A program made the translations under genes and the position numbers. From assembly GCA_025210395.1 (NCBI GenBank), contig JAOARV010000006.1:1-64000 (forward strand): a stretch of DNA of 64,000 nt, written 5' to 3'. The stretch comes from Marinisporobacter sp. Its GTDB lineage: Bacteria; Bacillota; Clostridia; Peptostreptococcales; Thermotaleaceae. The notes beneath the pieces are model-generated. The model saw only the letters and a program-made list of their open reading frames with translations, was not told the DNA's origin and made no database searches. Positions 8,939-17,376 of the stretch are shown here, in pieces (position 1 is the stretch's first letter; the number at the start of each line of letters is the position of its first letter).

Positions 8939-8970
8939 CCCCTGTCTTCATTGGAAGATAGGGGTTTTTG
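8939..8970 (+). terminator. Riboswitch-controlled terminator 1
   Basis: An about 10-bp stem (cccctgtctt / aagatagggg, one G-T pair) is followed by TTTTT. It sits between the B12 aptamer and the first gene, as expected for a transcription-attenuating riboswitch. Confidence 0.8.
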
Positions 8971-9051
8971 ATTTTAAACCAGGTTGACCTCTAGTAAGAT
9001 CATATTATTTGAAAAATCTTTTATATGTATATGGGGTAGGGGGAGATTCAT

Positions 9052-9204
9052 TTGAATAAAGAAAATATAAAGGTGAATGTAAATCAAAAGGAAAAAAATC
9101 TTATTGAATTAATACGTGGAACTGAATATGGTGAAATTCGTATTATTGTACAAGATAAATATCCAATAAGAGTAGAAGAAATAAAAAAATCAATCAAGTT
9201 ATAA
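9052..9204 (+). CDS. DUF2292 (YezD-like) small protein
   Basis: This 50-residue protein starts at TTG 9052, preceded by a strong GGGGGAGA ribosome site. The core 'LIELIRGTEYGEIRI' and the ending 'PIRVEEIKKSIKL' match the YezD/DUF2292 family of small basic proteins, in which a 'G.I.I.VQ' strand is followed by a short helix. Family members are often found next to sulfur or metal assimilation genes, but no biochemical function is known to me. It is the first gene after riboswitch 1, so it should be induced when cobalamin is low, together with the surface proteins. It has its own terminator-like hairpin (9238-9277) behind it, so the following genes may be partly read through. Confidence 0.72.
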   Translation: MNKENIKVNVNQKEKNLIELIRGTEYGEIRIIVQDKYPIRVEEIKKSIKL

Positions 9205-9237
9205 AAAATATAAAAAGTTAGAGCTGACTAGAAAACT

Positions 9238-9277
9238 AGAGGCACTACCTATTATGGGTGGTGTCTCTTTATGTTTT
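9238..9277 (+). terminator. Terminator-like hairpin after the DUF2292 gene
   Basis: An about 11-bp stem with G-T pairs (gaggcactacc / ggtggtgtctc) and a short loop is followed by a T-rich stretch. It may attenuate read-through into the DUF4430 gene. No separate promoter was clear after it. Confidence 0.55.
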
Positions 9278-9389
9278 TGTAGGAGTTTTGATCAAAGAAG
9301 AATCTAGTATGTATTGAACTAGAGGGTTAACTTGGAAAATATTCAGAGAAATATTTTAATAAATAAAAATTTGAAGGAGGACAAAAGAA

Positions 9390-9935
9390 ATGAAAAAAAT
9401 ATTTTCGTTGATGTTAGTATTAACACTTGTTTTAGGACTTGCAGGGGTACAGGCCTTTGCAGCAGAAGAAGAAAGTAAAGTAACTGTAAAAAATATTCAT
9501 ATGCAAGTAAGCTTTCCAGTAAAGGATAAATTAGAGAATCCACAGCAAGTGAGTGATAATGAGCTATTAGATCATGTGGATGTGATTATTCCAAAATTAA
9601 CTAATTTTTCATTAAAAGATATTTATGGACAAAGCTACAATGATTCTGCTGTAATGAAAGGTAAAGTAACAGCTATGCATGCATTTTTATATGCTTTAGA
9701 GGAAAAATGTGATACAGAAGGACATACTGATGGTTGGGATTGGGTAAGAGAAAATGTTACTGTTGGTTACGGTGGTAATTTTGTTTCCAAGGTTGGCGTT
9801 TATAAAAACTTTGGAATGACTGGATGGATGTATAAAGTAAATAATGTCTTGCCTATGACTGGAGCCGCTCAATATGAATTAAAGGATGGAGATCAAGAAA
9901 GATGGGGATTTGCTACGTGGGGTGAAGAGTGGTAG
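9390..9935 (+). CDS. Small secreted DUF4430 (transcobalamin-C-like) protein
   Basis: A 181-residue protein with a clear signal peptide (1-24, cleavage after 'GVQAFA'), starting 8 bases after AAGGAGGA. The mature part is essentially one DUF4430-type domain: 'AMHAFLYALEEKC' (helix), 'TGWMYKVNNVLP' and 'YELKDGDQERWGF' are the diagnostic stretches. It has no SLH repeats, no lipobox and no other module, so it should be freely secreted or bound to other surface proteins. By analogy with the beta domain of intrinsic factor it may bind the lower face or nucleotide loop of a corrinoid. It lies in the operon behind riboswitch 1, 52 bases ahead of nothing else but its propeller neighbour. Function is inferred from domain and regulation. 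Confidence 0.82.
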   Translation: MKKIFSLMLVLTLVLGLAGVQAFAAEEESKVTVKNIHMQVSFPVKDKLENPQQVSDNELLDHVDVIIPKLTNFSLKDIYGQSYNDSAVMKGKVTAMHAFLYALEEKCDTEGHTDGWDWVRENVTVGYGGNFVSKVGVYKNFGMTGWMYKVNNVLPMTGAAQYELKDGDQERWGFATWGEEW

Positions 9936-10011
9936 AAAAAAGACTTATCTAAATTAATCTCTGAATATTTTTTTTTACAAAGACAAATTGAAGAACAAAG
10001 GAGGACTTAGA

Positions 10012-11376
10012 ATGGTCAGAAGAAGAAAGTCATTTGCCATTAGTTTAGTAGTTGTAATGCTACTTACTTTAATGCCAATGAGTGCATTTGCAGATTGGGA
10101 ACAGTTTCAAGGTGATATTAAACATAATGGGGTAACAACTGATAATCTACCCATATCAGATTCTGTAGAAGCATGGGCAACAGCAACACAATCAGGAGGA
10201 TGGTTTGGTGTAGATGTAGTCCCGCTTGTAATAGGAAATGATACCTATGTTTTTGCGAACAGCAAGCTTTATAAGATGGATGTAAGGACTGGAGATAAAG
10301 AGTGGGAGGTAGTAGTTGATGCTAATGGTGGATTTCAGTTATGTAATCCAGCAACAGATGGCTCTAATATATACTTAGGAGCAGACGATGGCTCAGGAGT
10401 AAAAATTAAGAAAATAAGCAATCTAAATGGTACCCCTAAAGTTACAGATATTATAACTTTAGCAGAAGGAGGACAACTGAACACTCCAATCACATACAAA
10501 AATGGAAAATTGTATTTTGGGAGTTGGAAGGGAACTTGGAATCAGACAAAGAGTGGTCTTTACTATTGTGTAGATGCAAGCAGTGGACATATAGATTGGA
10601 AATATACGGGAGTGGAGAATGATGGCAGAGAAGATGGTTTTTATTGGGCAGGCGCAGCAATTGTTGGAGATAATGTGATTTTCGGAAATGACGCTTCTTA
10701 TATTCATGTTTTAAATAAAAATAATGGAAAAGAAGAACAAAAAATTGATTTAAAAGCAATTCATTCTGATGCGGCACAAGTAAGATCTTCTATTTGTGTA
10801 TATGATAATTCAGCATATTTTACAGACAAAAGTGGCTATCTATGGAAGCTAGATATTGATGGGAATGGTAAGCTTACATACGACTGGTCAAAGAAACTAG
10901 ACAGTCAAGCAACATCTACACCAGTTGTAGCATATCATAAAGATTTTGATGAAGATAGAATATATGTGGGAGTTGGACAATTCTCTGGAGGAAAAATAGT
11001 ATGCTATGATACAAATGGAAACCTCGTATGGGAGTATGCAGGAATCGGTGGCGTACAGTCTTCTCCTATTGTATATAGCGATGATGTATATAATTATATA
11101 TACTTTACAGAAAATAGTGCTAAGGGGAAATGTTATTGCATAATGGATGATGGCTTGGATGCATCTTTAGTATGGGATTTTACACCTGCAGCTGGACAGC
11201 AAAATTATACATTACAAGGAATGGCACCTGCTGGAGAATATGTGATCTTTGGTAATGATTCTGGATATGTATTTGGAATAAAACAAGGAATAGTAAGCAG
11301 AGCTTTAGCTATTGAACTGTTACAGGAACCAAAAGTAGAAAATGTAACAAATAGTGTATATGGGAAGGATCAATAG
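10012..11376 (+). CDS. Secreted PQQ-type beta-propeller protein
   Basis: A 454-residue protein with a signal peptide ('MVRRRKSFAIS...' to 'SAFA') and repeated blades of the PQQ/BamB-like kind: 'GDKEWEVVVDANG', 'GHIDWKYTG', 'NGNLVWEYAG', 'ASLVWDFTPA' and 'PLVIGNDTYVFANSKLY'. The ATG at 10012 has AAGGAGG in front; the frame opens 24 bases earlier but without a good site. There are no SLH repeats or lipobox. In this family blades bind ligands or partner proteins rather than acting as enzymes, unless PQQ is present. The position within a B12-riboswitch operon invites comparison with Bacteroides BtuG, a surface beta-propeller that binds cobalamin, but sequence relationship cannot be judged here. 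Ligand unknown. Confidence 0.78.
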   Translation: MVRRRKSFAISLVVVMLLTLMPMSAFADWEQFQGDIKHNGVTTDNLPISDSVEAWATATQSGGWFGVDVVPLVIGNDTYVFANSKLYKMDVRTGDKEWEVVVDANGGFQLCNPATDGSNIYLGADDGSGVKIKKISNLNGTPKVTDIITLAEGGQLNTPITYKNGKLYFGSWKGTWNQTKSGLYYCVDASSGHIDWKYTGVENDGREDGFYWAGAAIVGDNVIFGNDASYIHVLNKNNGKEEQKIDLKAIHSDAAQVRSSICVYDNSAYFTDKSGYLWKLDIDGNGKLTYDWSKKLDSQATSTPVVAYHKDFDEDRIYVGVGQFSGGKIVCYDTNGNLVWEYAGIGGVQSSPIVYSDDVYNYIYFTENSAKGKCYCIMDDGLDASLVWDFTPAAGQQNYTLQGMAPAGEYVIFGNDSGYVFGIKQGIVSRALAIELLQEPKVENVTNSVYGKDQ

Positions 11377-11402
11377 GCTGCTTTACATGAAAGAATATTT
11401 CA

Positions 11403-11434
11403 AATTAGGGAATGTATAGATACATTCCCTAATT
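11403..11434 (+). other. Perfect 14-bp hairpin upstream of SLH gene
   Basis: The arms aattagggaatgta and tacattccctaatt are exact complements with a TAGA loop. No T-run follows; the ribosome site of the next gene starts 9 bases later. It probably acts in mRNA stability, processing or as weak attenuator between the propeller gene and the large SLH gene. Confidence 0.6.
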
Positions 11435-11453
11435 GTAATGTAGGAGGGAGACA

Positions 11454-14400
11454 ATGTATAAATTTGAAAACAAAAGCTTAGTAGCGAGCTTATTAATATT
11501 TCTTATGATATTTAGTGGATTGGTAACCCCAATCAGTATGGAAAATAAAATAGCGTGGGCTGAGAATACAGAAAAAAAAGAATCAACAGTAACAGAGGCC
11601 ATTTATAATAATGAAAAGCAACAAGAAGGAATATGGGAGGCTATAGCATCTCATGTAAAAGAAGACCTAGTAGATATATGGAAAAGCCCTGATGGAGAAG
11701 TATTTGTATTAGGGCAAAAAAATGTTTATAAATATAAAAGTGGAGAAGGACTTAGTAAGCCAATATATCATATAGATGAGCCGAACATATATTTACATAG
11801 TATATGGGGGACTTCATCGAAGAATATATATGCTGTAGGTGGGCTTTATTCCATTTCCAGTAGGTATCCGTATGATAAGACAATGCCTAATCGTGGATCT
11901 ATAAGAGTACACTATAATGGTACTGAATGGAAAAAAGAGGTTACTGATACAAATTTAAAAGGTTATTACGATATTGCTGGTACAAGGGAAGATAACATTT
12001 TTGTGGCAGGAGAAGGGCGATTAACTCATTTTGATGGGGATGAATGGATAGAAAAGGATGAAGGTAGATCTTCACTTATGGGGTTACATGTAAAAAGTGA
12101 AGATGATATTTATATATTAGGAATGATTAATAAATATAGAAAGTCAAAAGCAGGATTCAGATATTTTGATGGGAACGAATGGAAAGAGTATATTTCAACC
12201 TATGAGAAAAGAAGATTTACAGATATATTTGTAAAAAACCCTAATGAAATATATCTAGCTGGTAGAGAATTTAGAGATAAATATGCTGATAGATTTCCTG
12301 CTATAAATGCAAAATTTGATGGTACAAACTTTACAGAAGCAAAAGAATTATTAGAATTCAAAAGAATAAACGATTTTTGGACGAAGGATTTAAAGAATAC
12401 TTATGCAGTAGGATATGGCAAAGATGAAGAGGGGATCATCTATCATCATAACGGAAATGAATGGAAAAAAATGGATACCATCGAATTCCTTTTAGATAAA
12501 AAATTAAATTGTATAATGGGAATAAAAGAAAAAAATCTACTTGTAGTAGGAGATCAAGGAACAATTTTAGAATATAAAATTTCAGATAAAAAAGATTTGA
12601 AAGTATCTAAAATAGATGTAACCTTAGATGTAGAAAATAATACTTCAGAAATTGATGCATTAGTAAGCTATACAGGAAAAACAGAAGCAGAAAATGTAAC
12701 AATGGCTGTATATGGAGCCGTATATGAGGAAGATGATTATGATTTTATTACAAAAGAAACAATCAACTTCGAACCTAACTCTACCAATACTATAAAAATT
12801 AAAGATTTACCAATAGACAAGGTGAATAATAAAAATATAAAAGTAGCTGTAGATGCTCTAAACATAGTAGAAGAAGAGGATGAAGAAAACAATATATTAC
12901 AAAAATATATAAAGACTGATTTGAGTATAGGAGAAATAAGATCTCTAGAAAATAGAGAAAAAATCTATAAAACAAATGAAGAAGGTGCAGGTTTTCAAAT
13001 CGGATATACAAATAACGGAAATGTAAATATTAAAAATATAGATATTGTAATATATGAAAATGATAAGATACTGCATAAATTTCCTTTTGAAAAGTTACCA
13101 AATAAGGGAAATGTACACTTAGATAAGTGGACACCAAAGAGTGGGACAATCCAATTAAAAGCAGTTATAGATGAAAATCATGTTGTAACAGAAACAAATG
13201 AAGAGAATAATGAAAAAAGCATTCATTTAAAAGTTGCAGGAAATACAAAAAATATAGATTGGATAGAAATGGATGTTCCGAAGTGGCATCGAGTTCCTAC
13301 TAAGAAGCCTGACGGCAGTTTAGATGTATATGAGTATTCTAATGATGTTTCAGATATCCTAGTATTTGAAGATGGAGAAATATATGTACAAGCTAGATCT
13401 GGACTATATAAGTATGAGAAAATGCAAGGAAGTGCTAATTGGAAGAGAATTAAAAAAAGTGAAGAATTAGATTGCGTCTGGGGAAATTCATCGAAAAATA
13501 TATTTACAGCTAAACATGCTGAAAATGAAAATTTTGTTGAACATTTTAATGGTGAAAAATGGGAAAAAATAGCAATAGATCAACCTGTAAACCAAAATAT
13601 TAAACAAGTATGGGGAAGTTCAAGAGAAGACATCTATATAAAACAGGGATTTAATAATAAAATTTATCACTATAATGGGGAAAATTGGACAGAGCATAAT
13701 TTAGGATTTGAATTATATAAAAATCTATTGATTGCAGCATCAGATGATATCTATGCTTTAGCAAAGAATCAAAAAATATACCACAATGATGGGAAGAATT
13801 GGTCTGAATACAGGATTGATCATGATGGAATAGCAAATAGACAAATCAAAGGTATATATTTAGATGCTAGTAATCATCTGTGTATAGCTTATAATCAAGA
13901 TTTAAAGACTAGTGACGAATATTTGAAACCGATGAATATAGCTTGTTTTGATGGAACTAATTGGAAAGATATTCCTATTCCTTTTGTAACAAGAAATATA
14001 GAGGCAAATGGTTATAATCATATAACAAGGATATTTATTTTAAATAAAGATAATATTTATCTTATGAAAGATTATTTATATTATTATGATGGTCAAAACT
14101 GGAATAAAATTGCTGGAACCAATAAGTATGATCCCCATCCACCTGAGAATATAACTGATGGAGGATTAGAGAGAGTGATTGGCTTTGGCAGTGACAAATT
14201 GTTTGTAGTTGGAGACAGAGGCCGTGTGTGGTATAGGGGCACAGGATTAGATATTGAAGATAATGGTAACAATACTGGAGAGTATGTAGATAAAGCAACA
14301 GTTCATATTCGAGTAGAAGGATATGATAAAACTTTTGTTCCTAGAACAAGTATCACAGTAGATAATTTTGATTTAACCCCTTATTTAGGAAAAGCATCAG

Positions 14401-16730
14401 GTTCATCTGCTACTGAAAGTAAAGGTTGGGGTCCAGATAGACTTAAAAATCCAACTGTGGCCCATGTAATTATAGAAGCCTTAAAGCAACAAGGCTTTGA
14501 TTGTACAAATCATAGTAGTGAATGTGATTTACAGGATTATGGATGGTCTCTTTATATGGCCATGATTGGTGGAGATCGAGAATTTGACCATAGAAGTTCA
14601 TCAGGATGGATGTATCGGGTAAATGGTTGGCTTCCTAATTATGGTTGTCAAGGATATAGTTTAGATGGAGGAGAAGATATACTTTGGTATTTTGGAGCCT
14701 ATGGTTTTGATACTGCTGTGACTGAAATAAAATCAGACAAAACTAGTGCAAGCACAGGTGAAAAGGTTGAAATAAAATTAAAAGGGGCTGTAGCATCCTA
14801 TAACGCTGGAAGTGATACTATTGGTTCAGATAAAGAACAATTAATTGAGGATGCAACCATTTATGTAAATGGTAAGCCTTATGAAATGGCAGGAAAAGAA
14901 GTCAAGACAGACAAGGAAGGAAAAGCTACACTGATATTCTATGAACCTGGAAATTATACAATATCAGCAGAAAGAATCAATGGAGAAGACCTAAGAGATA
15001 TTGTAAGACCATTGCCTATTCATATTCAAGTAGGAGGAGAAAGTAAAACACCACCAGGAATCAATTTAGATGTGGAAGCTATAGAAAAATTATTAGATTT
15101 ATTAAATAAAGATATGGATAAAATAAATACAGTAGATGAACAAAAGAAAGTAGTTGAAAAAGTAGATGAAGTAAAGGATAAATTAAAAGATGCAGTAAAA
15201 GATATAAAGAACGAAAAAGATGCATTAAAGGTATTAGATAAAAACTTAAGTTTAGCTAATGTGCTTGGAAAATTATCAGAAAAGATTACAGATAAGAATC
15301 TAAAAAAAGAAATAGGCAAAATTGCACAAGAGAATATGAAGACTATATTAAAGGGAATGGATCAAATACAAGATCAAAAAGAAATAAACAAAATAGCGGC
15401 AAGCATTATAGATATTGTAGGAAAATTAACAGAAAAGTTAGGAGAAGAAAGTAAAGAAAAACTACAAAAAAATGCAGTACAGGTGGCAGAAAAAGCAATA
15501 GAAAAATCATTGAAACAAAAAATTTCACGAGGAACCTTAAAAGTAGAAAAAGAAAAGGTAGTATCTAAGATAGATTCTAGTGAAATCAATAGGATTATTG
15601 ATACAGTAACCTATATTACAAAAGAAATGAAAGATAAGCTAAAGGAAAACAAAATAGAGGATAAAATAAAAGTAGGAAGAAAATTAGCTATAGAAATACC
15701 AAGTAAAGATAAAGAAGAAGTAGAGCTACATTTAGCATCAGATATGATGAAAAAACTAAAAGAAAACCATATAGAACAAGTAATTCTAAAAACAGAAATG
15801 GCTGTATTTAATTTAACAAAAGACACCTTTGCAGAAAATAAAAAAGCTAAAGAAGTTGTACTTCATGCAAAAGTAACAGATACAAAAACATTAACACCGT
15901 TACAAAGACATAAAGTACCAAAAGGATGCCTAGTAGTAGATTTAAATGCCAAGGCTGGAAAAGAAAAAATAAGCAATTTCAATGAACCAATCAGTGTAAG
16001 TATTCCATACAAAGGAAAAGTGAAAAAAGGAGAAACTGTACAAGTATTCTTACTAAATGATAATGGTACTATTGAAAGTATGGGTGGAACATATGATTCA
16101 GATACAAAGATGGTAACCTTTACAACACCTCACTTTAGTAAATACTTTGCTAAGAAGGTAGACAAAACAGAAGTAAAAGTAACCTTCAAAGATCTTGCAG
16201 GTTACGAATGGGCAAGGGAAGCTATTGAAGCTATGGCAAAGGAAAAAATCATCAATGGTCGAAAGACAGGTATATTTGAGCCATCAGCAAATATTACAAG
16301 AGCAGAATTTGCAACACTTGTTACGAAGATCATGGGATATACTACTGAAAATATCAATATTCCATTCAAAGATGCAGCTAAAGATGCTTGGTACTATGAT
16401 TATGTAGGAGTAGCATATAAAAATGGATTGATCAATGGTAGAAGTGAAATCATATTTGATCCAAATGGAAACATCACAAGACAAGAAATGGCAGTGATCG
16501 TTGCAAAAGTTCTAGAGAAAAAAGGATATGAAAAATCAAGCTTAGATGGTTTAAATATCTTTAAAGATACTGAAAACATTGCAGCATGGGCAAAAGATTC
16601 TGTAAGTCTTTGCGTAAAAGAAAAAATTATCAGTGGTATGGGTGATGGAAGCTTGGCACCAAAACAAAATGCAAATAGAGCACAAGCTGCTACAATGCTT
16701 TATAAGATTTACAATTTAATCAATAAGTAA
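11454..16730 (+). CDS. S-layer-anchored double beta-propeller protein with DUF4430 domain
   Basis: A 1758-residue secreted protein. Layout by eye: signal peptide about 1-37; first propeller-like region 55-380 with recurring 'WGTSSKNIYAVGG' type blades; two CARDB-like Ig domains about 383-595 ('ETNEENNEKSIHLKV'); second propeller-like region 600-935 ('WGNSSKNIFTA', 'WGSSREDIYI'); DUF4430 domain 948-1085 ('SSGWMYRVNGWLP', 'GGEDILWYF'); an Ig-like domain to 1192; a Lys/Glu-rich helical part 1200-1400; conserved region ending 'HFSKYFAKK'; three SLH repeats 1578-1758. It is the last gene of the riboswitch-1 operon and ends in a strong terminator. Inference: a wall-bound corrinoid-capturing protein where propellers and the beta domain may both contact ligand or partners. 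The C-terminal 500 residues are very similar to those of the proteins at 785 and 27262. Confidence 0.85.
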   Translation: MYKFENKSLVASLLIFLMIFSGLVTPISMENKIAWAENTEKKESTVTEAIYNNEKQQEGIWEAIASHVKEDLVDIWKSPDGEVFVLGQKNVYKYKSGEGLSKPIYHIDEPNIYLHSIWGTSSKNIYAVGGLYSISSRYPYDKTMPNRGSIRVHYNGTEWKKEVTDTNLKGYYDIAGTREDNIFVAGEGRLTHFDGDEWIEKDEGRSSLMGLHVKSEDDIYILGMINKYRKSKAGFRYFDGNEWKEYISTYEKRRFTDIFVKNPNEIYLAGREFRDKYADRFPAINAKFDGTNFTEAKELLEFKRINDFWTKDLKNTYAVGYGKDEEGIIYHHNGNEWKKMDTIEFLLDKKLNCIMGIKEKNLLVVGDQGTILEYKISDKKDLKVSKIDVTLDVENNTSEIDALVSYTGKTEAENVTMAVYGAVYEEDDYDFITKETINFEPNSTNTIKIKDLPIDKVNNKNIKVAVDALNIVEEEDEENNILQKYIKTDLSIGEIRSLENREKIYKTNEEGAGFQIGYTNNGNVNIKNIDIVIYENDKILHKFPFEKLPNKGNVHLDKWTPKSGTIQLKAVIDENHVVTETNEENNEKSIHLKVAGNTKNIDWIEMDVPKWHRVPTKKPDGSLDVYEYSNDVSDILVFEDGEIYVQARSGLYKYEKMQGSANWKRIKKSEELDCVWGNSSKNIFTAKHAENENFVEHFNGEKWEKIAIDQPVNQNIKQVWGSSREDIYIKQGFNNKIYHYNGENWTEHNLGFELYKNLLIAASDDIYALAKNQKIYHNDGKNWSEYRIDHDGIANRQIKGIYLDASNHLCIAYNQDLKTSDEYLKPMNIACFDGTNWKDIPIPFVTRNIEANGYNHITRIFILNKDNIYLMKDYLYYYDGQNWNKIAGTNKYDPHPPENITDGGLERVIGFGSDKLFVVGDRGRVWYRGTGLDIEDNGNNTGEYVDKATVHIRVEGYDKTFVPRTSITVDNFDLTPYLGKASGSSATESKGWGPDRLKNPTVAHVIIEALKQQGFDCTNHSSECDLQDYGWSLYMAMIGGDREFDHRSSSGWMYRVNGWLPNYGCQGYSLDGGEDILWYFGAYGFDTAVTEIKSDKTSASTGEKVEIKLKGAVASYNAGSDTIGSDKEQLIEDATIYVNGKPYEMAGKEVKTDKEGKATLIFYEPGNYTISAERINGEDLRDIVRPLPIHIQVGGESKTPPGINLDVEAIEKLLDLLNKDMDKINTVDEQKKVVEKVDEVKDKLKDAVKDIKNEKDALKVLDKNLSLANVLGKLSEKITDKNLKKEIGKIAQENMKTILKGMDQIQDQKEINKIAASIIDIVGKLTEKLGEESKEKLQKNAVQVAEKAIEKSLKQKISRGTLKVEKEKVVSKIDSSEINRIIDTVTYITKEMKDKLKENKIEDKIKVGRKLAIEIPSKDKEEVELHLASDMMKKLKENHIEQVILKTEMAVFNLTKDTFAENKKAKEVVLHAKVTDTKTLTPLQRHKVPKGCLVVDLNAKAGKEKISNFNEPISVSIPYKGKVKKGETVQVFLLNDNGTIESMGGTYDSDTKMVTFTTPHFSKYFAKKVDKTEVKVTFKDLAGYEWAREAIEAMAKEKIINGRKTGIFEPSANITRAEFATLVTKIMGYTTENINIPFKDAAKDAWYYDYVGVAYKNGLINGRSEIIFDPNGNITRQEMAVIVAKVLEKKGYEKSSLDGLNIFKDTENIAAWAKDSVSLCVKEKIISGMGDGSLAPKQNANRAQAATMLYKIYNLINK

Positions 16731-16733
16731 ATT

Positions 16734-16777
16734 CAAAAGAAAAACTACTAGCTAAAATGTTAGTAGTTTTTCTTTTG
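16734..16777 (+). terminator. Strong intrinsic terminator
   Basis: A perfect 17-bp stem (caaaagaaaaactacta / tagtagtttttcttttg) with a 10-base loop right after the SLH gene stop closes the riboswitch-1 operon. Confidence 0.88.
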
Positions 16778-16819
16778 GAAACAAAAATGGTGCAATAACG
16801 ACAAATTTATAAAATAATA

Positions 16820-16848
16820 TTGACATCATATGTAAAGTAAGATAAAAT
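16820..16848 (+). promoter_or_regulatory. Sigma-A promoter for riboswitch leader 2
   Basis: TTGACA (16820-16825), a 17-base spacer and TAAAAT (16843-16848). The 600-base gap 16778-17376 consists of this promoter, the B12 riboswitch, its terminator and a purine-rich leader up to the giant gene. Confidence 0.78.
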
Positions 16849-16924
16849 TTACTGGATATAGGATAGATACGATATAGAAAAGGATATTCTCTATAAGGAA
16901 AAAAATTTCGGATTAATGAAGAAA

Positions 16925-17150
16925 GCTTTTAATTGAATAGAACACTATTTAGGTGCTTTTGTGTTTATTAAAGCTGAAAAGGGAATCGAGTAAAAATCTC
17001 GAACGGTCCGGCCGCTGTGATTGGGGAGTGACCTTTCAATATGCCACTGGGAAACTGGGAAGGCGAAGGGGAAACGTTGATCCATAAGTCAGAATACCTG
17101 CCTAAGTAGTTATGTGTATAAACCTTCCGAGGAAAGGTAAAATACAAGGC
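16925..17150 (+). ncRNA. Cobalamin (B12) riboswitch 2
   Basis: The B12 box agtcagaatacctgcc lies at 17087-17102; upstream are 'aaagggaatcgag', 'gaacggtccggccgctgt' (17001-17018) and 'ggaaggcgaagggg'. Compared with the first copy, the B12 box has AATA instead of GAGA in its centre. A terminator follows at 17205. It should control the giant toroid protein, the cysteine protease and the next SLH protein. Confidence 0.93.
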
Positions 17151-17204
17151 GGTAAAGTATGTAACCGATATCATATAAGTGATATCTGAGTATGTTATAA
17201 CAAG

Positions 17205-17240
17205 GGTCTTGACTTTCAAATGGGAGTTAAGGCTTTTTTA
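17205..17240 (+). terminator. Riboswitch-controlled terminator 2
   Basis: A 10-bp stem with G-T pairs (ggtcttgact / agttaaggct) and a TTTTTT tail, 100 bases after the B12 box. Confidence 0.72.
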
Positions 17241-17376
17241 TATACTTTAAAATTTATTCAATGTAGAAGCAAACAAAACATAGGAAAGAAAATAGAAAAG
17301 GAGGACATCAATTTACAAGAAAAAGTTAGTAAAGACAGGATGATAACAAATTTATTCATGTAAGAGGAGGCATACA

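Noticed and set aside
8978-9335. Imperfect inverted repeat (accaggttgacctctagt / actagagggttaacttgg) around the DUF2292 gene
   Set aside because: Several mismatches, no transposase and no target duplication; taken as chance or very old.
17299-17342. Possible leader peptide after AAAAGGAGG
   Set aside because: No ATG, GTG or TTG at the right distance; only about ten codons from an ATT. It may be a decayed gene start.
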